Shown: positions 41,755-53,900 of the stretch, one piece after another | Layout of the letters: each line of letters opens with the position of its first letter | How positions within the stretch are numbered: position 1 is the first letter of the stretch | DNA from: Peronospora farinosa | Taxonomy: Eukaryota; Oomycota; Peronosporomycetes; Peronosporales; Peronosporaceae | Direction of reading: 5' to 3' | DNA: 64,000 bases | NCBI GenBank assembly: GCA_947646735.1 | Contig: CANTFK010000180.1 | Span: 1 to 64,000, forward strand | Translations under genes and position numbers: made by a program | Notes under the pieces: generated by a model | Database searches by the model: none | What the model saw: only the letters and a program-made list of their open reading frames with translations | Told to the model about the DNA's origin: nothing

Positions 41755-41981
41755 TAAAGTAAATGGAGGTTCTTAACAACTTGATGATAAAACGGAAAGT
41801 GGTTATATATAGGTCATTAGTTCACAAAGAGCTACCTCTAAGCCTATCCTTTTGTAGAAGCTTCAATGCTTCAACAATGACGTCAATCTATGACGCCATT
41901 CCTTAACGTCTTACGATGACGTCACAAACACGGATACCAAACCGGCATGTGGATACATCTCGAAGCGTCGTCTTGACAACA
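41755..41981 (-). repeat. E 5' LTR
   Basis: This 227-bp LTR adjoins the minus-strand primer site GGTTATAAGCCCAAGC at 41,739-41,754. Confidence 0.92.
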
Positions 41982-42295
41982 AGATTGTCAAGGCTCAGCA
42001 CCATGAACAGCAGCGAAACAAGAGTCTGTCAAGCACTGCCGGTACATTTGCACTATTCGGCAATTCCGGCGTCCAAGACAGCTATTCAACCAGTGTATAT
42101 CGCGACTCTATGTCCAAGGACGGTAATCGCGTTCCAACAACGATGTTCCATCCAACAACAACGAATCAACGTACTACGGGTTATGCCTTCAGTTGTGACG
42201 AAGAGACGACATTAGCCGAGTCGTATATTGCCTCCAATTCGTGTCGGCTCTCCGACGCTATTTTACCAGCCATGCGCAACTCAACTTCAAGTTAA

Positions 42296-42604
42296 TGGGA
42301 GGCACGGTCTCCAATACATTGAGCTGACTCGATTGTACTCACGTTTCGACAATGACCACGAATCGATCATTCACCAGTTTTGACAAGGATCAGCTCTACA
42401 ATCTCTGTATATGGGAATTGAAACCTGCTTACATTCCGTCGAGTATCGTTCGATGCCCTGTGGCCGCTAAATAAAGAACGATTTTTTTCTTGTCTGACTT
42501 GGCATTCTTTTTTTCAGTCACAATGTAGATGTAGCCATTTGAAACGACGGTGAGGACTATAGAGTGGTACATGGTACCATCCATATGCACGACGTCAGTC
42601 GACC
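42296..42604. other. intergenic region upstream of the SFT2-like gene
   Basis: This 309-bp region contains an AATAAA at 42,470-42,475, fitting the 3' end of the gene fragment that stops at 42,295, and nothing else that I recognise. Confidence 0.5.
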
Positions 42605-42623
42605 ATCATTCTGTTCATATTTA
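42605..42623 (+). promoter_or_regulatory. initiator-like site of the SFT2-like gene
   Basis: ATCATTCTGTTCATATTT resembles the oomycete initiator TCATTYY plus CAWTTT block and sits about 15-30 bp before the ATG. Confidence 0.45.
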
Positions 42624-42636
42624 AAATTTCTAAATA

Positions 42637-43343
42637 ATGAGCGCATCGGAACAATGGGAAGGCAAGAAACCGACGTCAAGCGGATTGCAGGACACCCAGG
42701 ACGTCTTTCATAGTTTATTACGCACGTATTCTTTATCTACCGTGTCCAGCAGTAGCATCGATATCAAAAGTAGCGCCAGTTTCTCGCTGAAAAAGGCGTG
42801 GAACACGGCACGCGACCTTACGAAAAATGCAGTGGAGACTCCGACCGTTTCTAATGACACAGCGGACGTCATGGAAAATGGACAGATAAACAAGACAACA
42901 AACAATGAAACAGCGGTTAAGTGGCCGTTTATGTGGGAGAGAGAGTCTACTGGTCAAAGTATACGAACTTCAACCATGAGTTGGTGCGTGATTACGTCAT
43001 TGAGAATGAATGAGGGAAGAAAAAAGGACTAATGCAATGTACTGATACAAGGCATACAAGATTCAAGTATTTTGTCGGCATGGCGATGCTTGGGATGCTG
43101 TTCATTGGCATGGCAGTTATTTTCTTACCATTGGTACGTACATGGGGCTTTGTGGCAGAGAGAGAGAGCAAGTTGTATAATGCTATATAGTACTTCCGGA
43201 TGTCTTGGTAGATTATGGTTCGACCATCAAAATTTGCCTTGAGTTTTGCACTCGGCGGTATGTGCTCAATGGGTGTTTTAGCCATGCTTAAAGGTTTAAC
43301 GGTGTACGCGCGTAGCAGGAACAGCAAGCTCACGAAACGGTGA
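42637..43343 (+). CDS. SFT2: SFT2-like Golgi vesicle transport protein (three exons)
   Basis: Exons are 42,637-42,983, 43,052-43,133 and 43,212-43,343, giving 186 residues (561 nt including the stop). Intron 1 (68 bp, GTGCGT...ACAAG) has a branch-like CTAATGC; intron 2 (78 bp) is GTACGT...GGTAG. Joined, exon 1 ends ...STMSW and continues with membrane segments FVGMAMLGMLFIGMAVIFLP and, in exon 3, KFALSFALGGMCSMGVLAMLKG, with the RPSKFAL block typical of the SFT2/Got1 family. These four-helix proteins assist fusion of endosome-derived vesicles with the Golgi. The N-terminal 110 residues are Ser-rich and cytosolic. The gene appears intact despite the transposons on both sides. The splice sites are inferred from frame and family pattern. 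Confidence 0.83.
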
Positions 43344-43437
43344 CGCGTGGAAAACCAACGAAAAAGACAGGTTTCTAATAGGTTGAATGTTACTCCAATA
43401 AAAAACACCTTGGACGGTAGGCCATGGTACCTCATTT

Positions 43438-43590
43438 GTGGACCTCGACCCTCATTGGGGGACCTCGATCCCTCGTCGGTCGACCTCGGCCCTGCTTCGG
43501 TAGACCTCGGTACCTCTTCGGTAGACATGGGCCCCTCTTCGGTGCACCTGTGTCCCTTATCGGTAGCCCTGGTCTATCTTCGAATGAACT
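43438..43590 (+). repeat. 21-bp minisatellite
   Basis: About seven diverged 21-bp units of the form GACCTCGGYMCCTCTTCGGTA follow the SFT2-like stop by about 95 bp. The unit length is a multiple of three and both strands are open, but no gene is inferred. Confidence 0.8.
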
Positions 43591-44000
43591 GGGTTCCTCG
43601 AGGTCCAGCCAATCCTGATTTCGATCAGCATGCACAGCTGCTGTACACTTTGGGAGGGACTATGAAGAAACAAATTTAGTTTTTCGAGCTTGGCTAAAAT
43701 CTTAACAGCTATCGGAAATTGAGCTAAAGACTGTGAAATTTTCGACGCATGGAGATAAATTAGACAAATCATCACATTCTACAAGAAGCAAGTGTGGAAG
43801 AGGATTGAACGGAAAGAGTCAGGATCTTTCGTAAAGAATACTCGCCGTCTTAGGTAAGAAATTAAAAAGCAAGTTGCCGCTTTAGTATGTGATGCAAAAC
43901 AGGATGTTATAATTGTAAATGTGTTTAAGTGGACTTTAAATTTTATGATGAAAACTCAAGCCACTCAATGTGCCGTACTGACGACTGTCGAAGGGGGTAT
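43591..44000. other. region without recognised features
   Basis: AT-rich sequence with only short open frames. Nothing could be assigned. Confidence 0.4.
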
Positions 44001-45900
44001 CCCGATGCTGCGTATGTACCTTCTCTCACCTTGCGTACCCTTCGGCTGGCGGGTTAGTTTCTTCAAAGACTTGGGTGAAGTTGTAGCTGTCTGCCTTGAA
44101 AGAGGCAGACCTGGGGAGCCTCGAGTGAATATGCTTCACTCGGTGAGCCAGTGGGTGGCCACTCGATCGACCTTGTCGAAAAAGAGCTTAGAACTAAACT
44201 CTTCAAGGCTCATGTCCTCCCTGTCCTTTTTATTTGTTTTTTCAGGGGTATTAACCACCTGACCTTTACTTTGCTCCCGGACCGATAGGTGGGGGAGATT
44301 GCTTCCGATAGCGGGTCTAGGGGGAGTTGCTACTCAAACAAACCCACAGGACAGGTATATTTTAGGGTTATATTCGCATTTGAATTTAGCTACACGACTG
44401 TCTCTATCGGGTCTCTTTCCCGGAAAAGGTGGGTAGATCAGGAAAATTCCATTGAACGCGACGAAGTCGTGCCACGTAGGGTTCAGTTCGCACTTGAGTC
44501 TTACAACACGACTTTCTTCAACGAGGGGGGATTGGTTTTGGATAAATTTTTCTCGGCTTTTCAACCGAAGGATATTTATCCAGCGGATCGCGTTTTGCAA
44601 CGCGATCCGTAGGGGTCCCTAAAGATTCTGGAGGGGGGTAGAAATTTTCTTCCAGATCAATTTCTTGATCTTCCTCTTTAATTTCTTTTTCATCTGCGCC
44701 CTTCTCAAAACGCTGATGATCCGGGGATCTTTGTTTTTCACATGTCTGCGGTGATCCCTCTGCCGCTTACGTTTCAACCTCAGGCTCAAATCTGACTTTT
44801 ACATCTTATCTCAATTAAGGTCTCACGGCGAAATCCTGAGTCACCAGAAGATCCGGAAACGCGCATCATTGTGGTGGAGTGAGTCTTGCAAATTTGCTGA
44901 TGCGATTCTGGCTCTCCACTGACGTCCGGACAACCGACTAACGGAGATGGTACCCTGATCTCGTGTATAAAGCCTTCCTCATCTTGTTAACCCGTCGTTT
45001 GGGCGGGTTGCTCTCTTCTAGGTGGGCTTGAGTCGATGTTGAACTTAATTGTGTTAGGAATAGGTGGGAGGCGATCGAGTAACATTTCTCGCAAGATCGC
45101 AGTAGCTCTTGGACCGCCCTGATCTCCCTTGAGATCTCCTTGTCCAACTAGTTGATACTTAATCCGCTTGCTTCTGACCACTTTAGCCGTTTCGCGATCT
45201 TGTATTTGGACCTCTTAGTCCTCTGCGTCCAATCGCAGCTTGAAAGGGTGTGTCTTGAAAGTCCTTGACGCACCTGTCCAAACAATATAGGGCGTACACT
45301 TGCGAGGAAAGCAAGCTTACAGCGACGTCGGGTGGCCAAATAATCTAACCCGGAGGAGAAGATAACACGTGTTCCTTTAAAGTAAATTGAGCTCTCTTTA
45401 ATGTTAACCAATCAAATATACAAACCTATGATCTTGCCTATCTGTAGCTCAGGATCTATTGCCACGTATCGCCCTTTTGGAAAAATCAGATCTTTTCATG
45501 TGGTCCACTCCAATATCGCCGCGATATTGATCGCTCCCTCAATCGGATTTAACACATTTTTAGTATCGGATCGCGGCTCTAACAGATAGTATCGGATCGC
45601 AGTCCGCCGGATCACGGCTTGTCACTGTCACCTTTGCAGTTCACCGGATCATGTGAAATGTTCCATCTACATGATATGACATGTACAACTCATCCATTCC
45701 TCCGGAATGATGTCGTTTACACCATCATGTTCCACATACTTGGACTTCCTGATTCTAAATCTTAGCGATCGCGCTCACGCGGATCGCCATCGAAAAATAC
45801 TGGGGATCGCAAATGCGTAATTTTAGGCCATAGTTAATTTAACAAAGGACTGCGAGCACCACAGTTCACTGTTGTACATTCCATTTGTAACGTCTCGAGA
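44000..45900 (-). mobile_element. relic of a D-family element (LTR, leader and ORF1 start)
   Basis: The reverse complement of about 44,600-45,510 follows the D sequence 55,990-56,930 block by block (GTGGACCACAT, AGATCTGATTTT, CATTGGTTAACATTAAA, TTTGGCC-CCCGACG, GACTCAAGTCCACC). Its left part carries decayed ORF1 sequence and its right part (to about 45,900) LTR-like sequence. The relic LTR has no long tandem array, only a double GCGATCCGATACT. Left of 44,600 an imperfect internal duplication is visible (about 44,360-44,400 versus 44,475-44,515). Confidence 0.7.
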
Positions 45901-46224
45901 ACTTCTTCTGCTGCATCGCGGTTCATCGATTTTAATTAGTTCGGACTTGACCGAAAATGTGCGATCACACTTTGCAAAATTCATTATTTCGCTTCGTCAC
46001 AAAGTTCTTTCCTCTAACCTTTTTACTTTATCAGTTCCTGATGTCCTTTTCCTTGTGTCGACTGGTCTGGTCCTTGTCTTGACTGGGTGAACATTTATAA
46101 GCTAATGCAGTAATTAGCTTATGTTAATAATTGTATATCTCAAAGTAGTTTTTATGGGGCATTTTGAAGCTTTTAAGTGCCTCTTTTGGCAATTTTTGAT
46201 CCGGTGTTTAAGGAGTTTACCACC

Positions 46225-46905
46225 GTGGATTTCATCCAGGACATATTTCGTCATGTCATCCAGGACGGATTTCGTCATGTCTTCGAGCTACCGCAAATGG
46301 GGGAATTGGTAAGTTTAAGGTTCCTGTCTATGCGACAGGATAAATGGCGATGAGCGACTACGTGCAGATGGCTCGGCATTTGGCGTCGTGTATCATCACA
46401 CACACCATGAGCATGTATACGCAGGTGAATGTCTTTGTGAATGAATGCATAAGAGGCTCATTCGCTTATCGCTCGATCGCGGGGATCCTACCACATTGGA
46501 GGAGGCATTTGTCATTGCCCTCCGTGAGGACTTAAGGTTCACCAAGGCCTACGCTTCGCCCTCAATTGTCACCGTTATTTGACTTCTGGTCCGGTACCTA
46601 TGAAGACCGATGTGATTGAGTCGTCGGGTGACCGACGACGATCCACCCCCATAGGGTTGCTCGCACCGGGCTTCAAATGATTTTCTCTCGCTGTCGCAAG
46701 TCAGGGCATCGCGCGGCTGAGATCTCGCGCCAGCGCCGATATCGGCGGATGAGGTAGACGCCCATCATGAGGGCGGTGTACCGGCCGCAAGTCAAAAAAC
46801 TGGTCAGAATTAGTAGGTGCAGAGCGCCCTACTGGATAAGATTGGAGGTCCGGGTCCCACGGTGGCAACCGAACCTTCCATTCTCCCTTCACTGTACGCA
46901 CTGTA
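46225..46905 (+). pseudogene. A-family gag/protease fragment
   Basis: This is decayed sequence matching the A gag from the capsid block to the zinc-knuckle region, and running past the frameshift signal (AAAAAAC near 46,793-46,800 and a stem remnant AGTAGG ... CCTACT). Frames are broken throughout. It has no LTR. Confidence 0.8.
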
Positions 46906-47460
46906 AAAAGCCTTGGTGATTCATGTAGCGGAGTAAATTCTCAAGCGAAGTAAAAAAAATAGAAACACACTCAGCGCCGGACTGCTGACTTACGGAGGAA
47001 GTACCCCGATACCGTGTCGCGTCAACCTTGGGTCTCAACTTGTTTACCCGTCGGCTTGGCTGGTCTTGCTCCTCGTTAAACGCAGAAGACTTATTGACTT
47101 GATCCTTGTATGGAGGGACTTGGGGGCCCACGAGTGGAAATACTTCACTCGGGCCCGGGATTTCTTGGGCTCAATTGAATGTGCCGAGAGCAAAGCACCT
47201 ACCCCTTTCGGGGTCTAACTGTTTCTTGGTCCATGGACCCCTTTCTCTTTGTCCCCGTAGGGAAAACGCTTCCTGTAGCGGGTCGTAGAGTCTTGACACT
47301 TACTTGACACCTCAGGTTAACTATCCTGAGGTTCAACTTGCGTAGCTTGAGCCGTATAACACCTGCCGACGTCGGGAGGCCAAAGGATATCCCGCTCGGA
47401 AGAGGTGAGGCGTCGTAGAAGTTTGGAAAGAGCGCTTGGAGCTGCCACGTGTAAAGCAAA
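46906..47460 (-). mobile_element. second D-family relic (leader region)
   Basis: The reverse complement contains the D leader landmarks, including TTTGGCCTCCCGACG next to an LTR-like end (about 47,370-47,390), and blocks shared with the relic at 44,000-45,900 (for example the sequence around CTTCCxxTAGCGGGT). Confidence 0.55.
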
Positions 47461-47486
47461 TTTGAGTGTGTTTATTTATCTTATAC

Positions 47487-47827
47487 TGTAATGGGCTACA
47501 TTACACACATAGTTAACACGAATAAACAATTGCATATGTAGACAGGTGTTGGGCGCGAATAGCGGGCACAGCGTGGCAATTTATTATTGGTTTATTATTG
47601 GGACCTAAAGTCCCAATATGGACCAATGATAAATCGACCTGAAATTGTGTGGTTCCCGAAAGGCGGGAACACTGTCGTATTTATTACGACCAAAATCTTC
47701 GTGATTAGTACGAATTAAAACCAAAATATAAAATCAGAGTTAAATTTACTTAATACCTAATACTTGGGCTTGAGTCTTCCTCAAGCGCGCGTGTAAGCTA
47801 GTGATGGTACGTTCTAGCCCCGTTACA
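47487..47827 (+). repeat. F 5' LTR (A family)
   Basis: This 341-bp LTR reads TGTAATGGGC...CCGTTACA, full length, and is followed by CC and the primer site. Confidence 0.93.
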
Positions 47828-47854
47828 CCTGGTAGCACTTCGTAGTCATTCCTA

Positions 47855-48890
47855 TGCCCGAGTTTGGATGAGTGAATCGTCTTACCTTGACGCTCCAGAT
47901 TTATTTCTGGAGCACGCGACCTTCCCTTATCTTAGTAGTCTTGTGTGGGATGCCCTTAATCGCCTCGCGGCGATATCGGGAGAGGCATTCGTCGTGTCGC
48001 TGATGTGATCAGCGACCCCTGACGCACAACTTCTCGCCATACACGAATTTATGGCACGCGAGCTCGCCGAATCCAACCGGAAAGGTTTAACTCCCTCGCG
48101 ACCTTCACGTATTGAGGCCAAGAAAATGGAAACCTCCTCCTACTCTGGAGAAGGTAAGGGCCGGTTGTCGCTGATCCGGTGGTTCCGAGAAGTTGATATT
48201 GCGATCTCCTCGAGACTTCTTGAGGCACCTCAGGCGAATGTCAACTTCCTTCTTTCCCGCCTCACCGGGAAGGCCAAGGAGTGGGCCCTTAATAAGCTCG
48301 TTGTGGACGAGCAAGCATTCCCCACCCTGGATACCATCCAGGACAATCTCCGTCATGGATGGCTTCGAGCCACCGCAAGAGGAGAAATTGGTGCGATCAA
48401 GATTCCTGTCGATGCGACAGAGTAAAATGGCGATGCGCGACTACGTGAAGATGGCTAGGCATCTGGCGTCGTGTATTATCACACACCCCATGGACATGTA
48501 CACGAAGGTGAATGTCTTTGTGGATGGTATGCATGAGGGGTAGACTGGAATGCGCCGTGCCTGTAACATTGGAGGAGACATTTGCTATTGCACTCCGTGA
48601 GAAATTTAGGGTCACAAAGGCATATGACAGACCCTCGGTCGTCACCGACCCCCGGTCTTCTGGTCCAGAACCTATGGAGAGCGACGTTATTGAGTCGTCG
48701 GGTGACTGACGACATGTCATTTTCTATAAGAGTGACGCTCGCACCGGGCATCAAATGGTTTGTATTTGTTGTTGAAAGCCAGGGCATCTCGGGGCTGAGT
48801 GCCGTGCGCCAGCGCCGATATCGGTGCAAGTAGTGGAAGCTCATCATGAGGGTGCTGTACCGGCCGCACGTCCAAAAAACTGTCGGGACC
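47855..48890 (+). pseudogene. gag: gag of element F (broken)
   Basis: It starts at an ATG equivalent to that of A but reaches a stop within six codons because of a single-base deletion. Further shifts and stops follow (for example near 48,007 and 48,350). The longest intact part (48,051-48,425) contains the capsid block ([28 protein letters not shown]). The AAAAAAC heptamer and the 8-bp stem of the frameshift signal are preserved at 48,874-48,914. Confidence 0.88.
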
Positions 48891-48939
48891 AGTAGGTGCA
48901 GGGCGCCCTACTGGTTGGAACGGAGGTCCGGGTCCCCCG

Positions 48940-50971
48940 GTGGCAGCCCAACCTTCCAGTACTCCTGCGCTACGCGCACGGTTAAATGCCACCACTACGA
49001 GTGGTGATTCACGTCTGATTATTGTCAGCTTACATGTCGCCGGCGTTCGGCGACCTCTGCGAGCACTCCTGGACTCAGGAGCAACAAACAATTTCTTTCG
49101 TGAATCTTGTTTGTCGATGCTGCCTCCCAGCATTCAGATCCGTGAGGGACCTGGCCAAGTCGTCGTCAAGTTAGCTGACGAGATTACGACGAGGACGACG
49201 CGGTCGAACAGGTGTTCCCGCACGTCATTAACGCGGTTGAACAGGGGTTCCCGCACGTGAATGCAGTGGTTGAACCGGGGTTCCCATCTGCACCTATTGT
49301 GGTCGAGCAGGGGCTCCCACAAGGGCATTGTGACGACGAGCAAGAGCTCGCCAACGAGTGTGACGTGGACGGACAGGAGTCCCCATGCGAGAGCATGACG
49401 GTCGAACCAGGGTTCCCATTATCACCCACTGTGGTCGAACCGAGGTTCCCACATGAGCACATTGTGGCTGAGCAGGGGCTCTCACACGAGTACAACGTGG
49501 ACGGACAGGAGTTCCCACGCGAGAGCATGATTGTCGAACCGGGGTTCCATCATCACCCACCGTGGTCAAACCGAAGTTCCCATCTTTGGAACTTTGCTCC
49601 AAGTTGTTTTAACGACATTTTCGCCCACAGTCGCGCCGAGGGCAACCTCAACGATGTCCAAGTTCACCTTCACCAACTGAAGCAAGTGTTTCAAGTTATG
49701 CGAGACAACAAGTTGTACGCGAATCTCAAGAAGTGTGTCTTTTGTGCACCGGAGATTCCGGTGTTGGGTTGCTATGTGTATAAATCGGGGGTTCGAGCTG
49801 ATCCAGAGAAGGTGTCGTCCATCTGTTCTTGGCCCAAACCCAAGAACCCTACGGAGCTGCGCCAGTGGCTCGGCTTGGCTAATCATTTTCACAAGTATAC
49901 GAAGGATTATACTGGTTCCATCCAGCCGTTGTCGTCACACTTGAAGAAAGACGCCACGTATTGTGGAGTACCGAGCACTAAGCAGTTTCGATGCAGTGAA
50001 GAAGATTCTGGCGTCAGCGCCAGTGCTGGTCCTACCAGATGACTCGAAGCCGTTCCACGTGGTTTGCGATGCCAGTGATTTTGCAATCGGTTGTGCCCTC
50101 ATGCAATATGATGATGAGGGCCGCGAACGAGTCGTGAGTTATCAGTCGCGACAGATGAAGCCAGCTGAGAAGAACTATCCGGTTCACGACAAGGAGTTAT
50201 TAGCGATGCGCTATGCACTCATCAAGTTTCGCGTGCATCTCCTTGGTGAACGTACATTTGCTTTGTTCACCGATCATGCATCGCTGCGCACAGCGATGAA
50301 GAGCCCACACCTGTCCCAACGGATGGCACGATGGCTCTCATTCTTCTCTGAGTACAACTTCGTCGTGCATTGCAATCCAGGCAAGACTAATATTCTGGCT
50401 GACGCTTTGTCACGAAGTCCCGACTACGATCCTCGGACTGCCCTGAGTCGTCACGCAACTGGTGACGAGGATGTTGATGAACGATGTGCAATGTGTGTAT
50501 CGTTGAATGTAACTCGAGTTACACCCGAGCCGTGTTTATTTGATGAGATCGTCGCAGCGTACAAGGGCGATTCAGATTATGCGGACGTTATCGAGTATCT
50601 GCGTGCTCCCAGCAATGCTGCACTGGGAGCATTATCCCGAACCAAGCGCGACCGCATTCATCGATACAGTTTAGACGGCGATTTGCTTCTGTATAGCATC
50701 GACCAATTCGATTCTCCTCGCACGGTGATTGCCAATGACATGGATTTGCGTGCAAAAATCATTCACAAATACCACAATGCTCCTGCTGGCGGCCATTTAG
50801 GCCGCGAAAAGACTTTTGCGGCTGTGTCTCGAGACTTCTTCTGGCCCCACATGTATAAGTGGGTACGCAACTGGATCCGAACGTGCGAAATATGCCAGCG
50901 TGCGAAGCCATCTCCATCGTCACAGGCTCCCTTGCGATCGTTTCCAATTGCAGAAGAGGCCTGGAGATCAG
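48940..50971 (+). pseudogene. pol: pol of element F (two internal deletions)
   Basis: The protease start is intact ([14 protein letters not shown]). A deletion of roughly 0.4 kb relative to A at about 49,178 moves into the VVEPGFP repeat linker. A second deletion of about 1.1 kb near 49,555 removes the first half of RT. The reading resumes just before the catalytic site (FAPSCFNDIF, where YFDD has become CFND) and runs through RNase H ([21 protein letters not shown]) to the integrase zinc site ([10 protein letters not shown] ... CEICQR). It ends abruptly where D inserts. Confidence 0.9.
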
Positions 50972-53900
50972 TGTGGTGAAGTCGATCAAGAAAAATTTGA
51001 TCGACAATATCGAAAGTGATTGTAATGTGGACCACTTACACGGCGGAAGTCATATCCTATGGATTATACTTGGCTATTGTATGGGAGCGATCAAGATCTA
51101 TCGAGGAATGATCGCACAGTTTATACTTGGCTATTGTATTGAATGATAGCTTATCTGGATCGATCATGTGATAGCCACGGTTGGCCGAGGAGTACGCGGC
51201 GGTAATGACGATCAGGGTGGGAGATCGCTCAATCGCAATCGTCGATTGTGATCGGCAAGTGTGATCGACGATCGTGATCACAAGTGTGATCGACGATCGT
51301 AACCTCGATCCAGAAAGCCGATCGCGAGATGTAACTGGTTACAGATCGATCGTAACCTCGATCGACGGGTCAAGATCGCGATGGATTGACGATCGTGATC
51401 GGCAAGTGTGATCGACGATCGTGACAAGTGTGATCGACGATCGTAACCTCGATCTAGAAAGCCGATCGCGAGATGTAACTGGTTACAGATCGATCGTAAC
51501 CTCGATCGACGGATCAAGATCGCGATGGATCGACGATCGTGATCGGCAAGGGTGATCGTCGATCGTGATACAAGTGTGATCGACGATCGTGTACAAGTGT
51601 GATCGACGATCGTAACCTCGATCTAGAAAGCCGATCGCGAGATGTAACTGGTTACAGATCGATCGTAACCTCGATCGACGGATCAAGATCGCGATGGATT
51701 GACGATCGTGATCGGCAAGTGTGATCGACGATCGTGACAAGTGTGATCGACGATCGTAACCTCGATCTAGAAAGCCGATCGCGAGATGTAACTGGTTACA
51801 GATCGATCGTAACCTCGATCGACGGGTCAAGATCGCGATGGATTGACGATCGTGATCGGCAAGTGTGATCGACGATCGTGACAAGTGTGATCGACGATCG
51901 TAACCTCGATCTAGAAAGCCGATCGCGAGATGTAACTGGTTACAGATCGATCGTAACCTCGATCGACGGGTCAAGATCGCGATGGATCGACGATCGTGAT
52001 CGGCAAGTGTGATCGACGATCGTGATCGACAAGTGTGATCGACGATCGTGATCACAAGTGTGATCGACGATCGTAACCTCGATCTAGAAAGCCGATCGCG
52101 AGATGTAACTGGTTACAGATCGATCGTAACCTCGATCGACGGATCAAGATCGCGATGGATTGACGATCGTGATCGGCAAGTGTGATCGACGATCGTGACA
52201 AGTGTGATCGACGATCGTAACCTCGATCTAGAAAGCCGATCGCGAGATGTAACTGGTTACAGATCGATCGTAACCTCGATCGACGGATCAAGATCGCGAT
52301 GGATTGACGATCGTGATCGGCAAGTGTGATCGACGATCGTGACAAGTGTGATCGACGATCGTAACCTCGATCTAGAAAGCCGATCGCGAGATGTAACTGG
52401 TTACAGATCGATCGTAACCTCGATCGACGGATCAAGATCGCGATGGATTGACGATCGTGATCGACAAGTGTGATCGACGATCGTGACAAGTGTGATCGAC
52501 GATCGTAACCTCGATCTAGAAAGCCGATCGCGAGATGTAACTGGTTACAGATCGATCGTAACCTCGATCGACGGATCAAGATCGCGATGGATTGACGATC
52601 GTGATCGGCAAGTGTGATCGACGATCGTGACAAGTGTGATCGACGATCGTAACCTCGATCTAGAAAGCCGATCGCGAGATGTAACTGGTTACAGATCGAT
52701 CGTAACCTCGATCGACGGGTCAAGATCGCGATGGATTGACGATCGTGATCGGCAAGTGTGATCGACGATCGTGACAAGTGTGATCGACGATCGTAACCTC
52801 GATCTAGAAAGCCGATCGCGAGATGTAACTGGTTACAGATCGATCGTAACCTCGATCGACGGATCAAGATCGCGATGGATTGACGATCGTGATCGGCAAG
52901 TGTGATCGACGATCGTGACAAGTGTGATCGACGATCGTAACCTCGATCTAGAAAGCCGATCGCGAGATGTAACTGGTTACAGATCGATCGTAACCTCGAT
53001 CGACGGATCAAGATCGCGATGGATTGACGATCGTGATCGGCAAGTGTGATCGACGATCGTGACAAGTGTGATCGACGATCGTAACCTCGATCTAGAAAGC
53101 CGATCGCGAGATGTAACTGGTTACAGATCGATCGTAACCTCGATCGACGGGTCAAGATCGCGATGGATTGACGATCGTGATCGGCAAGTGTGATCGACGA
53201 TCGTGACAAGTGTGATCGACGATCGTAACCTCGATCTAGAAAGCCGATCGCGAGATGTAACTGGTTACAGATCGATCGTAACCTCGATCGACGGGTCAAG
53301 ATCGCGATGGATTGACGATCGTGATCGGCAAGTGTGATCGACGATCGTGACAAGTGTGATCGACGATCGTAACCTCGATCTAGAAAGCCGATCGCGAGAT
53401 GTAACTGGTTACAGATCGATCGTAACCTCGATCGACGGATCAAGATCGCGATGGATTGACGATCGTGATCGGCAAGTGTGATCGACGATCGTGACAAGTG
53501 TGATCGACGATCGTAACCTCGATCTAGAAAGCCGATCGCGAGATGTAACTGGTTACAGATCGATCGTAACCTCGATCGACGGGTCAAGATCGCGATGGAT
53601 TGACGATCGTGATCGGCAAGTGTGATCGACGATCGTGACAAGTGTGATCGACGATCGTAACCTCGATCTAGAAAGCCGATCGCGAGATGTAACTGGTTAC
53701 AGATCGATCGTAACCTCGATCGACGGATCAAGATCGCGATGGATTGACGATCGTGATCGGCAAGTGTGATCGACGATCGTAACCTCGATCTAGAAAGCCG
53801 ATCGCGAGATGTAACTGGTTACAGATCGATCGTAACCTCGATCGACGGATCAAGATCGCGATGGATTGACGATCGTGATCGGCGGGATCGATGATCGTGA

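Larger units (their letters stand above)
37484..41981 (-). mobile_element. Element E: decayed Ty1/copia retrotransposon
   Basis: This 4,498-bp element has 227-bp LTRs at 41,755-41,981 (5') and 37,484-37,710 (3'), read TGTTGTCAAG... on the minus strand. Flanks TGATT and AGATT agree in four of five bases, a probable worn target duplication. The order gag, protease, integrase, RT, RNase H identifies copia. The base next to the 5' LTR, minus-strand GGTTATAAGCCCAAGC, resembles a priming site for the anticodon region of initiator Met tRNA. A purine tract (minus-strand GAGTGGGAG) precedes the 3' LTR. All genes are broken. The insertion lies inside the possible host gene at 28,956-42,295. Confidence 0.93.
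28956..42295 (+). pseudogene. possible host membrane-protein gene split by elements C and E
   Basis: Three pieces can be read as one locus: 28,956-29,034, 37,208-37,483 and 41,982-42,295. The first frame passes across the C insertion (target duplication CGACC) and encodes a hydrophobic segment APVLFLVISIYAVFAVM. A GTATGT...AG intron of 49 bp (37,312-37,360) would join it in phase to the second segment (SYLTDFGYIDVMI), which crosses the E insertion into a Ser/Thr-rich C-terminus ending in a stop at 42,293-42,295. An AATAAA at 42,470 fits a 3' end. No start codon was found and no family was recognised. The splice model is my inference. Confidence 0.4.
47487..50971 (+). mobile_element. Element F: internally deleted A-family copy, cut by element D
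   Basis: The 5' LTR is 47,487-47,827, with the primer site TGGTAGCA at 47,830-47,837. gag follows, decayed by shifts and stops, then two large deletions within pol (near 49,178 and 49,555), then RT C-terminus, RNase H and the start of integrase. The coding match to A ends at 50,971/50,972, where element D begins with TGTGGTG. The rest of F, if present, lies beyond the window. Confidence 0.9.

Noticed and set aside
43921..44262. 113-codon frame
   Set aside because: Part of it resembles the relic sequence at 47,100-47,280, so it is more likely decayed D-related leader than a gene.
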